Shown here: in pieces, positions 17,926-27,423 of the stretch | How positions within the stretch are numbered: the stretch's first letter is position 1 | Layout of the letters: every line of letters starts with the position of its first letter | Source: Litorimonas sp. | GTDB taxonomy: Bacteria > Pseudomonadota > Alphaproteobacteria > Caulobacterales > Maricaulaceae | NCBI GenBank assembly: GCA_029936425.1 | Contig: JAPYSU010000015.1 | Span: forward strand, 1-63,147 | Direction of reading: 5' to 3' | DNA: 63,147 nucleotides | Notes under the pieces: generated by a model | The model's database searches: none | What the model was told of the DNA's origin: nothing | Seen by the model: only the letters and a program-made list of their open reading frames with translations | Translations under genes and position numbers: made by a program

Positions 17926-19473
17926 ATGCCAAAACTTATGAAATCAAACTCCAAGCCCCTTCGAAACCTGCTATTGGCGGGTAGTGTTATGGCCGTTGTC
18001 GGTGCGGGTGTCGCCCCTAGTTGGGCCTCCAGCCATCGAGAAGCGCCAGCCATCACGGAAACGCCAAAAGTTGACGGGACCGACTTTTACATGTTCCGCA
18101 GCTATGAGCCTGGACGCGAAGGATTTGTAACATTTATCGCCAATTATCAGCCATTGCAGGCTCCATATGGCGGACCCAATTACTTTACCATGGATCCGGA
18201 TGCGATTTATGAAATTCATATTGATAATGATGGGGATGCCGTAGAGGACATCACTTATTCTTTCGATTTCGACAACAGCCTCGTCAATGACGGCCAAGGC
18301 ATAACTTTGGACATCGGCGATAAAACCTTGCCCATTCCTCTGCGTTATGCTGGTCCGGTCACAGCAGGCGATAGTTCAAATCTGGCAGAAAACGAAACGT
18401 ATGAATTGACAGTTGTAACAGGTGACCGGAAATCCGGAACACGCACAACATTAGATCAGACTTTTGTTAAGCCTTTGGACAATGTGGGTAATAAAACACT
18501 GCCTGATTATGAGGCTTATGCAGACCAGTATATGTATGACGTTACTTTACCGGGCTGCTCTACAGCGGGCCGCGTATTTGTCGGCCAACGCGCAGAAGCT
18601 TTTGCCGTGAATTTGGGCGAAGTCTTTGATTTGGTTAATCTCGTTCCTCTAGAAGGTTCGATTGAGCAAAGCGAAGAAAATAATGAGCTAGCCGACTCGA
18701 ATGTAACTTCTTTTGCATTGGAAGTGCCAATTGATTGCGTGACCGGAAACGGTAACGGCGTGATTGGTGCCTGGACGACAGCCAGTGTTCCACAGGCAAC
18801 TTTACAGGATCCGACACCAACATATGAAAATCCTGAGCTACATGGCGGTGCATTCGTGCAAGTCTCACGGCTTTCTGCGCCATTGGTAAATGAAATTGTT
18901 ATCGGACTTCCGATCAAAGACCTTTTCAATGCCTCTGAGCCAAAAGATGATGCGCAAGCTGCCGATTTTGTTACCAATCCGACGTTCCCGGCTCTAATCG
19001 ATATTTTGTTCCGGGACGCACTTGGCGCTGATGGCAATATTGCTCCGTCAAACATACCGCGGACAGATTTGGTTGCAGCGTTTTTGACTGGATTTGAAGG
19101 TGTCAATCAACAGGCTACCGTGACCCCATCTGAAATGATGCGATTGAATACTAACATTGCGCCGACGCCACAGGCCGCTCAGAGCAATCTTGGCGTTGCA
19201 GGCGATGACTTGGCCGGCTTCCCGAACGGACGTCGTCCGGGCGATGATGTTGTGGATATTGAACTCCGCGTAGCCATGGGAGCACTTTGCTATGAAATTC
19301 CGGTCAATGGTACGCCAACTAACCTGGGCTTTTGTGAGCCGGAAGATGCACCCGTCGGAGACCAGCCTTTCACAGACGGTGCGCCAATTTCGGCAACGGA
19401 TGTTCAAAACGAGTTTCCGTATTTGAACACACCATATCCTGGATCTCCAAATAACGCTGGAGGGGAGGGCTAG
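17926..19473 (+). CDS. Secreted DUF4331 protein
   Basis: 515 residues. A signal peptide (about 1-35, ending PSWA) is followed by the diagnostic DUF4331 start SSHREAPAITETPKVDGTDF. Further family segments are NYQPLQAPYGGPNYFTMD, the DNDGDAVEDITYSFDF Asp-rich repeat and the C-terminal GFPNGRRPGDDVVDIELR. The family is exported and its function is unknown. The ATG has a good SD (GAGGA). The next gene, a polyproline lipoprotein, starts directly at the base after its stop, so they form an operon. It lies beside two ECF sigma genes and an RskA-type anti-sigma, a context that suggests stress-responsive expression. Confidence 0.92.
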   Translation: MPKLMKSNSKPLRNLLLAGSVMAVVGAGVAPSWASSHREAPAITETPKVDGTDFYMFRSYEPGREGFVTFIANYQPLQAPYGGPNYFTMDPDAIYEIHIDNDGDAVEDITYSFDFDNSLVNDGQGITLDIGDKTLPIPLRYAGPVTAGDSSNLAENETYELTVVTGDRKSGTRTTLDQTFVKPLDNVGNKTLPDYEAYADQYMYDVTLPGCSTAGRVFVGQRAEAFAVNLGEVFDLVNLVPLEGSIEQSEENNELADSNVTSFALEVPIDCVTGNGNGVIGAWTTASVPQATLQDPTPTYENPELHGGAFVQVSRLSAPLVNEIVIGLPIKDLFNASEPKDDAQAADFVTNPTFPALIDILFRDALGADGNIAPSNIPRTDLVAAFLTGFEGVNQQATVTPSEMMRLNTNIAPTPQAAQSNLGVAGDDLAGFPNGRRPGDDVVDIELRVAMGALCYEIPVNGTPTNLGFCEPEDAPVGDQPFTDGAPISATDVQNEFPYLNTPYPGSPNNAGGEG

Positions 19474-19800
<327 letters not shown>

Positions 19801-19824
19801 GAACTGCTAAATACTGAATTTAAG

Positions 19825-19849
19825 AGCCGCCTTCCGGGCGGCTTTTTTT
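19825..19849 (+). terminator. Rho-independent terminator after the DUF4331 operon
   Basis: Perfect 7-bp stem AGCCGCC/GGCGGCT with a 5-nt loop followed by seven T, 25 bp after the lipoprotein stop. Confidence 0.92.
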
Positions 19850-19953
19850 ATGGTTGATGCCCATGATCTGTTTGCGGTCAGAGGCTATTAAAGGGATCGA
19901 TGACTTGGAAGCAGCGGGGTACACTACTATATGACTATCTGGGAAGTGTGCCG

Positions 19954-20466
19954 TTATCTGGGTGAGGAGGCCGCCATTTCGACGACTGATATCGCGCTTA
20001 TCTGCCACCCTCCGCCTGAATTTGAATAAATAAGGTCAAAGCGGACCGACTTTGCCCGATCCTCGAAGCCACCCCGAAGCCGTAGACTTCCATCCGGCAA
20101 TATGGCCGGCGGGATATAGTAAGTTGGGCTTAAGAAAATCGTGCGGCCAACATCAATACGGTTTTGACGCAAGGACGCGAAATTTCCGAAGAGTTGTTGA
20201 GGAGAGTTCTGCTGTTTGAAGGTGGGAGACCCTAAGGCGTATAATACGGAATAATTCCCTGTTCTATTGGCATTGTCCAAAGCGATCATTGTGGACCAGA
20301 CGAGCCGGGCTAGAACTGCTTCGCTCGGAACAGAAGGCGTGCTGGCAGAGGCAGAGCTTTGCTGTGATTGCGCCGCGGCATGGGAGGGGAGCGCCAGTGC
20401 CAGGGCTGTGCCCGAAAAAAATCCCAAAGCCGCGACAGTGAAGGTTTTAGCTATTAATTTCATCAT
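19954..20466 (-). CDS. Secreted protein of unknown function
   Basis: 170 residues. A signal peptide (about 1-32, ending SHAAAQ) is followed by a Ser/Gln-rich stretch and a compact domain of about 120 residues (LARLVWSTMIALDNANRTGN, ending GGWQISAISVVEM). The pattern of a leading helix, YSVLYALGSPTFK, and a final WQISAISV strand resembles NTF2-like/DUF4019-type secreted folds, but I cannot assign a family with confidence. It lies downstream of the trimeric autotransporter on the same strand, separated by that gene's terminator, so it probably has its own promoter. Confidence 0.72.
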   Translation of the reverse strand: MMKLIAKTFTVAALGFFSGTALALALPSHAAAQSQQSSASASTPSVPSEAVLARLVWSTMIALDNANRTGNYSVLYALGSPTFKQQNSPQQLFGNFASLRQNRIDVGRTIFLSPTYYIPPAILPDGSLRLRGGFEDRAKSVRFDLIYSNSGGGWQISAISVVEMAASSPR

Positions 20467-20594
20467 TGAGCTTCTTATCTAAAATGCATTTCTGTGAAGG
20501 CGTTAATTGTTTCGACAAGCAGCCTAATTGAAATGAAAACAAAGACAACTGATTGCGATGATGTGAGAAATGGTGCGAAACCAAAAACAGGAAA

Positions 20595-20623
20595 TAAAAA
20601 ACCCCGACCTGTAAGGCCGGGGT
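20595..20623 (-). terminator. Rho-independent terminator of the trimeric autotransporter gene
   Basis: On the minus strand ACCCCG and CGGGGT arms, with an inner GG/CC pair around one mismatch, form a hairpin followed by a T run. It lies about 40 bp after the autotransporter stop. Confidence 0.85.
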
Positions 20624-20664
20624 AAATCTTATGGCTCTCAGAAAGTGAGAGCTGTTAGAGCTGA

Positions 20665-22971
20665 CTACCAGCTCGCTTGGAAACCAGCGCGGGCGCCAGT
20701 GGATCCATTATCAACGCCCGTTGTGACCGCACCGCTTACCTGGAAGTTCTGGTTCATACGATACGCGACACTACCAGCAAAGGCCGTCTCATCATCATAA
20801 TACCCAAAGCCACCTGAAACAGCGTATGTCTGCGTTAGCGGAACATAGGCATTATCAAGCGCCAAGGCAGCTGCAATCCCTGCGCGGTTATCCAGAATAC
20901 CATCAATATTCTGACTGATTTGCGCGGAGTTCGAATCGATTGCCGCTGTGTTTAAAGCGACAGCTGCATTGGTATTGGCCAAAGCGGCATTCGTTGAATT
21001 AATCGCGGCCGTGTTGGAGTTTATTCCCATCGCGTTCGCATTAATCGCGGAAGCATTCGTTGTGATAGCCGCTGAGTTATTCTGGATGGCCGCACTATTC
21101 GCAGCCTGTCCAGTTTGAAGCGAGAAGTCTGCTGCAATGTTTCCGTTACGGTCTGTGGTAACAAGTCCGATATCGCCGGTCTGAGCCGCCGTACTCGTTG
21201 CGGAAGTTAGACCTGCAAAAGTATAGGTATTCACACTCGTACCAAGCGCTATCTGATTATTACGCGTTGTTGTTGCGCCGTTACCAATAGCTGTTGAGTT
21301 TCCGAAACCTGCACTGGAGAGATTACCAATAGCGGTGGACGTGTTGCCACTCGCGACGGCGCCTTCACCAACGGCCAGAGACCGAACGCCTGTTGCCTGG
21401 GCCAAGTGACCGAAGGCTTGCGCGCGTTCTGCCGTTGCCATGGCGCGCCAGCCAATCGCTGTTGCGCCTGGACCCATTGCGGTGGATTCACCGCCAACGA
21501 CCGTCGTGGACGGGCCTGAGGCTGTCGTCATCGTACCGATCGCGATAGCATCTGCCCCGTCTGCTGAAGATTGATTGCCGAGAGCTATACTTTCAAGCCC
21601 GTCTGCAGTTGCCGCTTCACCAACGGCTGTAGAGCGAACTCCAGAAGCACTGGCCAAATGACCAAATGCATGAGCGCGTTCCGCTGTTGCGGAAGACTGC
21701 CAACCGAAAGCGGTTGCTGCCAGGCCATCTGCATTCGACTCTCCGCCGACAGCTGTCGTGGAATTACCGTTCGCATTGGCCATAGTCCCAAATGATGTGG
21801 CATCGACGCCTGTCGCTGTGGCTTGGTTACCAACAGCAGAAGATTGCTCTCCATCAGCGCTAGCGGCTTCGCCAACAGCGAGAGACCGAAGTCCCTGAGC
21901 GTTCGCCAAGTGGCCCATTGCATGGGCGCGTTCGCCCTCTGCATTTGATTGCCAACCGAAAGCGGTGGCCGCGAGACCGTCAGCATTCGATTCACCGCCA
22001 ATAGCTGTCGTGGAGTTACCATTTGCATTGGCCATTGTGCCGAATGAAGTTGCGTCTACGCCTGTCGCAGTTGCTTGATTACCGACAGCGGAGGCTTGCT
22101 CTCCCACAGCGCTAGCGGCTTCACCAACGGCTAAGCTGCGAAGTCCTTGTGCATTGGCCAAATGGCCGACTGCGTGTGCGCGTTCACCTCGTGCATTTGA
22201 GCGCCAGCCAAACGCTGTTGCGGCTGTCCCAAAGGCGGTGGCTTCACCGCCAATAGCTGTTGTGGAGGTGCCCGCGGCGCGGGCCTCGTCACCGACAGCC
22301 AAAGCGTCAGTGCCATTTGCAATACTTAAATTGCCAATAGCTGTAGAGTTGGCCGTTTGAGCGTTGGCATCTTCACCAATAGCGAGAGACATATCGCCTA
22401 TTGCTCGCGCTTGATGGCCAAAAGCATGAGCTTGAGCCCCCCGCGCTGTTGATTGCCAGCCAATTGCAGTGGAACCAGGACCCGTCGCTTCGGATTCTCC
22501 GCCAATTGCTGTGGTGGAATTACCATTTGCATTAGCCATTGTCCCAAAGGATGTGGCGTCAACGCCTGTAGCTGTCGCCTGGTTACCCACGGCTGACGCT
22601 TCGGTTCCGTTTGCTGTTGCAGCTTCGCCCACTGCTAGCGTCCGTAAACCCTGAGCATTGGCCAAATGACCAAAAGCTTGAGCTCGCTCACCATCGGCAT
22701 TGGCTCTCCAGCCGACCGCTGTCGCACCAGGGCCTTGTGCATTCGACTCTCCGCCGATGGCCGTTGTGGATGGCCCTTCTGCATTGGATTCTGTGCCAAC
22801 TGCCGTGGCGTCTGCACCGTCTGCATTGGAATCCACACCGCACTCAAGAGATGTTGCATCCATGTCGCCTGTATTACAATCCGGGGTTGGGTCAGCGAAA
22901 GCCGGAGCGGCTGTCATTAAAGAAATAGCGAGGGCGCCCGCCGATATCGTACCTGTTAAAAATCTTCTCAT
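20665..22971 (-). CDS. Trimeric autotransporter adhesin (YadA-like, Hep/Hag repeats)
   Basis: 768 residues. A signal peptide (about 1-26, APAFA) is followed by about 38 consecutive 14-residue Hep/Hag head repeats (residues 49-580, pattern xAxGxxATAxGxxA). Then come a coiled-coil stalk rich in Asn/Ala (about 600-690, NNSAAITTNASAINAN) and a C-terminal YadA-type membrane anchor (about 700-768, ending ARAGFQASW). This layout is that of type Vc secreted trimeric adhesins, which place the head on the cell surface for attachment. The ATG has a good SD (AGAGGA). The six-unit order of the head repeats is itself repeated. It has its own terminator. The ligand is unknown. Confidence 0.92.
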   Translation of the reverse strand: MRRFLTGTISAGALAISLMTAAPAFADPTPDCNTGDMDATSLECGVDSNADGADATAVGTESNAEGPSTTAIGGESNAQGPGATAVGWRANADGERAQAFGHLANAQGLRTLAVGEAATANGTEASAVGNQATATGVDATSFGTMANANGNSTTAIGGESEATGPGSTAIGWQSTARGAQAHAFGHQARAIGDMSLAIGEDANAQTANSTAIGNLSIANGTDALAVGDEARAAGTSTTAIGGEATAFGTAATAFGWRSNARGERAHAVGHLANAQGLRSLAVGEAASAVGEQASAVGNQATATGVDATSFGTMANANGNSTTAIGGESNADGLAATAFGWQSNAEGERAHAMGHLANAQGLRSLAVGEAASADGEQSSAVGNQATATGVDATSFGTMANANGNSTTAVGGESNADGLAATAFGWQSSATAERAHAFGHLASASGVRSTAVGEAATADGLESIALGNQSSADGADAIAIGTMTTASGPSTTVVGGESTAMGPGATAIGWRAMATAERAQAFGHLAQATGVRSLAVGEGAVASGNTSTAIGNLSSAGFGNSTAIGNGATTTRNNQIALGTSVNTYTFAGLTSATSTAAQTGDIGLVTTDRNGNIAADFSLQTGQAANSAAIQNNSAAITTNASAINANAMGINSNTAAINSTNAALANTNAAVALNTAAIDSNSAQISQNIDGILDNRAGIAAALALDNAYVPLTQTYAVSGGFGYYDDETAFAGSVAYRMNQNFQVSGAVTTGVDNGSTGARAGFQASW
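21232..22827 (-). repeat. Nested protein-coding repeats: 14-residue units in 84-residue super-repeats
   Basis: The head of the autotransporter consists of 42-bp (14-residue) units. Every sixth unit has the same class signature, in the order GLRSLAVGEA, ASAVGNQA, TSFGTMA, TTAIGGES, TAFGWQS, HAFGHLA. This gives about six copies of a 252-bp super-repeat. Some copies are nearly identical at protein level, for example TATGVDATSFGTMA occurs three times. Confidence 0.9.
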
Positions 22972-23083
22972 TTTTTGTCCTCTCAGTGATAGCGCAAATG
23001 GAACTTGCCTAAGAGTTACGACGAGATAAGAGGTTTGGGTGCGCCTTTATTAAATTTTATTTCAAAAACATTAATGAGGTATA

Positions 23084-23443
23084 TCAGGCTGCAATAAGGC
23101 GATCCACTTCGGCGACGAGCTGACGTAAATGGACAGGTTTTGACAAAACGGTCGTTTCAGATGCTTTTTCGTCGCTCATGGCAACGGCGGCAAATCCGGT
23201 AATAAACATGATTTTAATGCCGGGAGATAAGACTTCCGCCTGTTTGGCCAGTTCAATACCGTCCAGACCGGGCATCATTATGTCGGTCAGCAGCATATCA
23301 AATGCACCATCCGCAAATTTTAAAGCCCGCAGGGCACGTTCTCCGTCAGAGCAGGCAATAACCTGATGTCCGGCTTTTTCCAAAGCCTTCTCGAAAAACT
23401 TGCGCATTGCATCGTCATCTTCAGCATAAAGTATAGTCGCCAT
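23084..23443 (-). CDS. cpdR: Single-domain response regulator CpdR
   Basis: 119-residue stand-alone receiver. The acidic pair (AEDD, 7-10), the phosphoacceptor Asp54 (LLTDIMMPG), the conserved ITGFAAVAMS and Lys102 (LSKPVHLRQL) are all present. The match to Caulobacter CpdR extends over the whole length, including ALEKAGHQV and the ITGFAAVA segment. In that system unphosphorylated CpdR recruits substrates to the ClpXP protease at the cell pole, under control of the CckA-ChpT relay. The divergent N-formylglutamate amidohydrolase neighbour is a common arrangement for cpdR, which supports the assignment. Confidence 0.88.
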   Translation of the reverse strand: MATILYAEDDDAMRKFFEKALEKAGHQVIACSDGERALRALKFADGAFDMLLTDIMMPGLDGIELAKQAEVLSPGIKIMFITGFAAVAMSDEKASETTVLSKPVHLRQLVAEVDRLIAA

Positions 23444-23611
23444 ATCTTGTCCCTAGGGTTAACCTATCTAAATCCAACTTTAGCGCCCATACAATTACTT
23501 TCCTATGCAGGAATCCGGCCAGCTGCCTCGAAATATGCTCAATTGGGTGCTACGTGGGTAATATTAATACTTTCTATAACGTCTGCGCGATTTATGCGCT
23601 ATAAGGGAATT

Positions 23612-24490
23612 ATGGTGAAGTCGGCATATGAGTTGGAACATGATAGTCTGAGGGTTTTGACCCCGGCCTGCAAGCTTCTGCGTCCGTCTCACTGGCGTGC
23701 CGGCGTTCTTTTCGCCTCTCCTCATTCCGGAAACCTATATCCGCAAAGCTTTATTGAACGATCTGTTCTGAGCATTGCCCAATTACGGAAAAACGAGGAC
23801 ATATTCGTTGATAAACTTTTTGCGCCCTGTGTCGCCGCCGGCGCGCCATTGCTATCCGCCCGTTTTCCCAGGTGCTTTGTGGATGTCAATCGCTGCGAAG
23901 ATGAAATTCCGCCGGACTGGTGCGACAGCCCGAAGAAATGCAGTGTCAGGGCCCAGGCCGGTCTAGGCGTTATTCCGACACACATTAATGAGACAACCGC
24001 TATTTATCGCCGGTCGCCTGAACCGGATGTTTTGCGTTTACGTCTCGCCCGTTTGTACAGACCTTATCATGATGCCCTGCAGGATTTGATTTCCGATTGC
24101 GTCAGCAGATTTGGACAGGGGCTCTTGATAGATTGTCATTCCATGCCGGGCTTTTCGCCAATGGGCTCCAGACGACCTGATATTATCTTGGGAGACCGGT
24201 TCGGGAAATCCTGCCATCCGGACACGCTTGCACGTATTCAGGGAATTTTTCGTGCGGCGGGCTATTCGGTGTCAACTAACTATCCTTATGCGGGAGGCTA
24301 CGTCACGGAGCATTATGGTCGTCCCAATAGCGGTATTGAGGCCATTCAGATCGAAATAAACCGGGATTTATACCTTAACCCCGTCACGCTGGCTCCCAAA
24401 AAGGGATATGATTCTCTGGCGGAGAATATGACCCATATAATAGAGTCTATTATCCGTTCATTTATACCCAATAGCCGCGCGGCTCAATAA
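23612..24490 (+). CDS. N-formylglutamate amidohydrolase family protein
   Basis: About 292 residues. The family pattern is clear: VLFASPHSGNLYP near the start, an HINETTAIYRR segment, LLIDCHSMPGFS with metal ligands, DIILGDRFGKSC, and the C-terminal GIEAIQIEINRDLYL. In histidine degradation such enzymes release glutamate from N-formylglutamate, but many alphaproteobacterial members stand outside hut operons, as this one does. The reading frame stays open upstream into cpdR, but ATG 23612 has an AAGGGA SD and fits the usual family start. It is divergent from cpdR. No other hut genes are visible. Confidence 0.87.
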   Translation: MVKSAYELEHDSLRVLTPACKLLRPSHWRAGVLFASPHSGNLYPQSFIERSVLSIAQLRKNEDIFVDKLFAPCVAAGAPLLSARFPRCFVDVNRCEDEIPPDWCDSPKKCSVRAQAGLGVIPTHINETTAIYRRSPEPDVLRLRLARLYRPYHDALQDLISDCVSRFGQGLLIDCHSMPGFSPMGSRRPDIILGDRFGKSCHPDTLARIQGIFRAAGYSVSTNYPYAGGYVTEHYGRPNSGIEAIQIEINRDLYLNPVTLAPKKGYDSLAENMTHIIESIIRSFIPNSRAAQ

Positions 24491-24727
24491 TTTAGGGCTA
24501 TGCTTTTGATAAGCTATTCAATTGTATCGATTTGAAACAGTCAAATCTCAAAAATTCAAATATGAGGCGAAAGACATAAAGTTTTTCGGGCTTCCGTGAG
24601 GTGAAAAGGAAAAAATTGGTGCTTTTTTAACGCGAACAACCCGCAGGGGAATTTTTCAAGCCCAGAATCGTCACTCTGGCACAGGGCTTGCTCTTGTAAT
24701 GAGGCAACGCAAACAGGGTGAAAAAAA

Positions 24728-25132
24728 ATGACCAATCATATTGACCTTCATGTCGGTAAACGTCTTCGTCGACGCCGCCGTCTTTTGGGCCTGACACAAC
24801 AAAGCTTGGCGGAACAAGTCGGCATTCGTTTTCAGCAAATCCAAAAATATGAATGCGGCGCAAACCGCGTTTCGGCGGCGCGCCTCTTCGAGCTTTCGGA
24901 GGCGCTTTCTGTTCCGATCCAGTATTTTTATGAAGGTCTGTCTTCGAATGATCCCTTATTTAATGCGCCGGATCCGGATGTGATTGCTCCGGACGTTCTG
25001 TCGAAAAAAGAAACCATGGATTTAGTCAGGGCCTATTATTCCATGGGCGAAACGCCGCGCAAACATTTATTGGATCTGGCCAAGTCACTTGAAGCGAATA
25101 CGAAGCCTAACCTCCGCCTCGTGGCCCGATAA
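24728..25132 (+). CDS. XRE-family transcriptional regulator
   Basis: 134 residues. A Cro/CI-type helix-turn-helix covers about 7-63 (VGKRLRRRRRLLGLTQQSLA, EQVGIRFQQIQKYECGANRV), followed by a 70-residue C-terminal helix region (TMDLVRAYYSMGE, RKHLLDLAKSLE). This short form is widely conserved in alphaproteobacteria as a house regulator and is not phage-like here. The 237-bp upstream gap has an AT-rich stretch but no clear promoter, and the ATG is preceded by GGGTGA. The hisN-like gene follows 40 bp later and may be co-transcribed. Targets are unknown. Confidence 0.85.
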   Translation: MTNHIDLHVGKRLRRRRRLLGLTQQSLAEQVGIRFQQIQKYECGANRVSAARLFELSEALSVPIQYFYEGLSSNDPLFNAPDPDVIAPDVLSKKETMDLVRAYYSMGETPRKHLLDLAKSLEANTKPNLRLVAR

Positions 25133-25172
25133 ACCTGTTTGTAAGGCCCGGCGGCCATGCTAGCCTTTGGGT

Positions 25173-25997
25173 ATGACCGTAAAAGCCGAAATTGACAGCC
25201 GCCTTTCTTTTCTTCCTGAGCTGGCCGAAGCAGCCCGAGCTATAACTCTACCGCTTTTCTCAAACCCCGAAGGGATTGAAAATAAATCGCTTGGGGCAGA
25301 TTACGACCCGGTCACGAAAGCCGATAAAGACGCTGAGAAAGTATTGCGGTCTCTCATTTTAAAAGCCTTTCCGGAGGACAGCATCGAAGGGGAGGAATTT
25401 GAGGATCATTCAGGCACAAATGCCTTTTCCTGGACGCTGGACCCAATTGACGGAACGCGCGGGTTTATCGCTGGCGTCCCGGTTTGGAGCACTCTTATTG
25501 CCTTGTCCTATGACGGGGAGCCTGTTTTGGGCCTCATTGATGTGGCGGCTCTGGACAAACAATATTTCGGACGAATTTACGGCGGTAAAAAAGAGGCTTG
25601 GCGCCTTGAAAAAGGGATTTCAAGCCCTCTGAAAACAGAAGATTGCGCCAGCCTACAAGAGGCTATTCTGGGCTGTACCGAGCCTCTGGCAATGCTGAAG
25701 CCGGGAGAGCTGGCGGCGTATAATATCATCCGGCGGGGCGTGAGATTTTCCAGATTGGGACTGGATGCTTTGGGCTACGGCCTCTTATCCGAAGGGCGCA
25801 TGAATATAATTATTGAGGCCTTGATGAAGCCCTGTGACGTCCGCGCTCTTATGCCGGTGGTCGAAGGGGCCGGGGGACGCCTGACAAATTGGGAAGGCGG
25901 ATCTGCCGTGAATGGAGGTCGGGTCGTTGCGGTGAGCGATGCGGCTTTGCTGCCGGAACTATACACCTATCTCGGACGGGCCATGGACCCGGCCTGA
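25173..25997 (+). CDS. hisN: Inositol-monophosphatase-family phosphatase, histidinol-phosphatase type
   Basis: Mg-dependent phosphatase of about 274 residues. The metal-site motifs are complete: SIEGEEFEDHSG (Glu pair, about 70-80), LDPIDGTRGFIAGVPVW (about 90-106), and the C-terminal CDVRALMPVVEGAGG (about 224-238). The GTRGFIAG segment is characteristic of the HisN-type histidinol-phosphate phosphatases of alphaproteobacteria and actinobacteria rather than inositol-1-phosphatases or CysQ. The ATG at 25173 is preferred to a TTG two codons earlier. No other histidine genes are near, so the role is inferred from the motif type. Confidence 0.82.
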   Translation: MTVKAEIDSRLSFLPELAEAARAITLPLFSNPEGIENKSLGADYDPVTKADKDAEKVLRSLILKAFPEDSIEGEEFEDHSGTNAFSWTLDPIDGTRGFIAGVPVWSTLIALSYDGEPVLGLIDVAALDKQYFGRIYGGKKEAWRLEKGISSPLKTEDCASLQEAILGCTEPLAMLKPGELAAYNIIRRGVRFSRLGLDALGYGLLSEGRMNIIIEALMKPCDVRALMPVVEGAGGRLTNWEGGSAVNGGRVVAVSDAALLPELYTYLGRAMDPA

Positions 25998-26015
25998 CAG
26001 GAGATAGGCCTGAAA

Positions 26016-26987
26016 TTAAAGGCCTTCTTCTTCCAAAAACTCATCGATTAAAGTAAAAAACTTCGTGCGGTAGCTATCGCGTTCCAGAAACAGCTCATGC
26101 AGGGCGCCGGGAATAACGTCATATTTGACCCCGGCATTCTTCGCGAACTCCTCGACAGAGCTTGGGTCAACAATGGGGTCAGCTCCGGCAGCTACCATCA
26201 ATCCCGGAACTCTCAGATTCTCGGCGTTGCGATTGACATATGACATGGAAGACAGAGCAGCGCTGATCCAGCCAAAGGTGGGTTGACCCACTCGCAAACG
26301 CGGAACGCTCTGAAAATAGCTTGCCCAAATTCTATACCGGTCCTTGTCAGTTGTCAGTTTATTGACGCTGAAAGAGACAGGCATTCCGTTTCGTTGAGTT
26401 TGAAAGGGAAGGTTTTTTTCGGCCAGTCCGAGTTTGGACAAAGCCGATATTGTCCATCTCATGAAAGTGGTTTCAAGATCAAACAGCCCAAGCATGGGGG
26501 CGCTGCATATGACGGCTGAAGGGGCCAGAACTCCGCTTATAATGGCGTGCAGGACAACTGTGCCGCCCATGGAATGCCCCATGGCAATATATGGACGCGG
26601 CAGGAAATCTTCGAAATGTGAACTGACTTCTGCCAGATCATCGGCATAAGTCTGAAAACTATCGATAAAACTCTTCAATTTATCCGGCAGAATACGCTGA
26701 GAGAGGCCCTGACCCCGTGGGTCCATCATAAGAACACAAAATCCCCGGCTCGTCAGATCTGCAACAGACTCCAGATATTTTTCAATAAATTCCGTTCGGC
26801 CCGGGCAGAAAAGAATAGTTCCGCGCGGGCTGTGCGTTTTAGGCAGAACCAGTAGAACACGGAGTTTTATGCCGTCTTTGCCCTCGACAAAATAGGTCTT
26901 GGCCCGAGTCTCCATTCCAGTCGGGAGGGGCCTTCCTCCGGGCTGGATTATCTCGGCGGGCTCAAATGGCAGTGTATCATGTTGCAT
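26016..26987 (-). CDS. Alpha/beta hydrolase, lysophospholipase-like
   Basis: 323 residues with the alpha/beta-hydrolase core. An ILFCPGRTEFIEKY loop lies near the oxyanion region, and the nucleophile Ser139 sits in MGHSMGGTVV. An acid is present in AAGADPIVDPSS (near 270), and the catalytic His lies in GALHELFLERD (near 298). The early part resembles PldB/monoglyceride lipase-type serine hydrolases (MMDPRGQGLSQR). There is no signal peptide, so it is probably cytosolic or membrane-associated. It is convergent with hisN, with 18 bp between the stops. The substrate is inferred only as a lipid ester. Confidence 0.85.
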   Translation of the reverse strand: MQHDTLPFEPAEIIQPGGRPLPTGMETRAKTYFVEGKDGIKLRVLLVLPKTHSPRGTILFCPGRTEFIEKYLESVADLTSRGFCVLMMDPRGQGLSQRILPDKLKSFIDSFQTYADDLAEVSSHFEDFLPRPYIAMGHSMGGTVVLHAIISGVLAPSAVICSAPMLGLFDLETTFMRWTISALSKLGLAEKNLPFQTQRNGMPVSFSVNKLTTDKDRYRIWASYFQSVPRLRVGQPTFGWISAALSSMSYVNRNAENLRVPGLMVAAGADPIVDPSSVEEFAKNAGVKYDVIPGALHELFLERDSYRTKFFTLIDEFLEEEGL

Positions 26988-27037
26988 AAAAAGCCTGCGC
27001 CGGAGCTTTGACTCCGGTCAGAACAAGACAAACAATT

Positions 27038-27331
27038 TTACATATTTGAAAAAATACTTTGCAGACCCATGGCAACAGACATATCGCCCGTGACTTTCAG
27101 CTTACCGGACATAAAGGCCATCATTGGATCCATCTCGCCTTTGGCCAGAGAAATAAAGTCGGCTTTATCGACATTGATCACGCAATCAGCGTCTTTATCA
27201 GAGACTTCAGCTGACGTTCCTTGCGCCCAAACAGAGCCATCACCGTTAAAATCAAATTTAACGGATTTATCGATACCACCGGCCTTTTCCAGCGCTTCGG
27301 TCATTTTTGTGGCGATTTCAGAATTTTCCAT
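27038..27331 (-). CDS. SCP-2 sterol-transfer family protein
   Basis: Small 97-residue single-domain SCP2 protein. The family pattern is visible: VKFDFNGDGSVWAQG, ADCVINVDKADFISLAKGEM, and the C-terminal GKLKVTGDMSVAMGLQSIF. Such proteins bind lipids or fatty acyl-CoA in a hydrophobic pocket. It lies downstream of the lipoprotein methyltransferase on the same strand, with 92 bp between them. Its partner pathway cannot be told from the context. Confidence 0.9.
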   Translation of the reverse strand: MENSEIATKMTEALEKAGGIDKSVKFDFNGDGSVWAQGTSAEVSDKDADCVINVDKADFISLAKGEMDPMMAFMSGKLKVTGDMSVAMGLQSIFSNM

Positions 27332-27423
27332 TTTAACATCCTTCTGGGTCTAATGAATTACGAGTGTAGGCGGAAAGGTCCCGGCAGGGCGAGTCCTTTT
27401 TCGCCCCTAGATTTGCATAGAGC

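Noticed and set aside
20665..22971. CRISPR-like periodicity
   Set aside because: The 42-bp and 252-bp periods are coding repeats of an adhesin head in one open frame, with no spacers or cas genes.
23366..23611. N-terminal extension of the N-formylglutamate amidohydrolase into cpdR
   Set aside because: The open frame overlaps cpdR on the other strand. The ATG at 23612 has an SD and gives the usual protein start.
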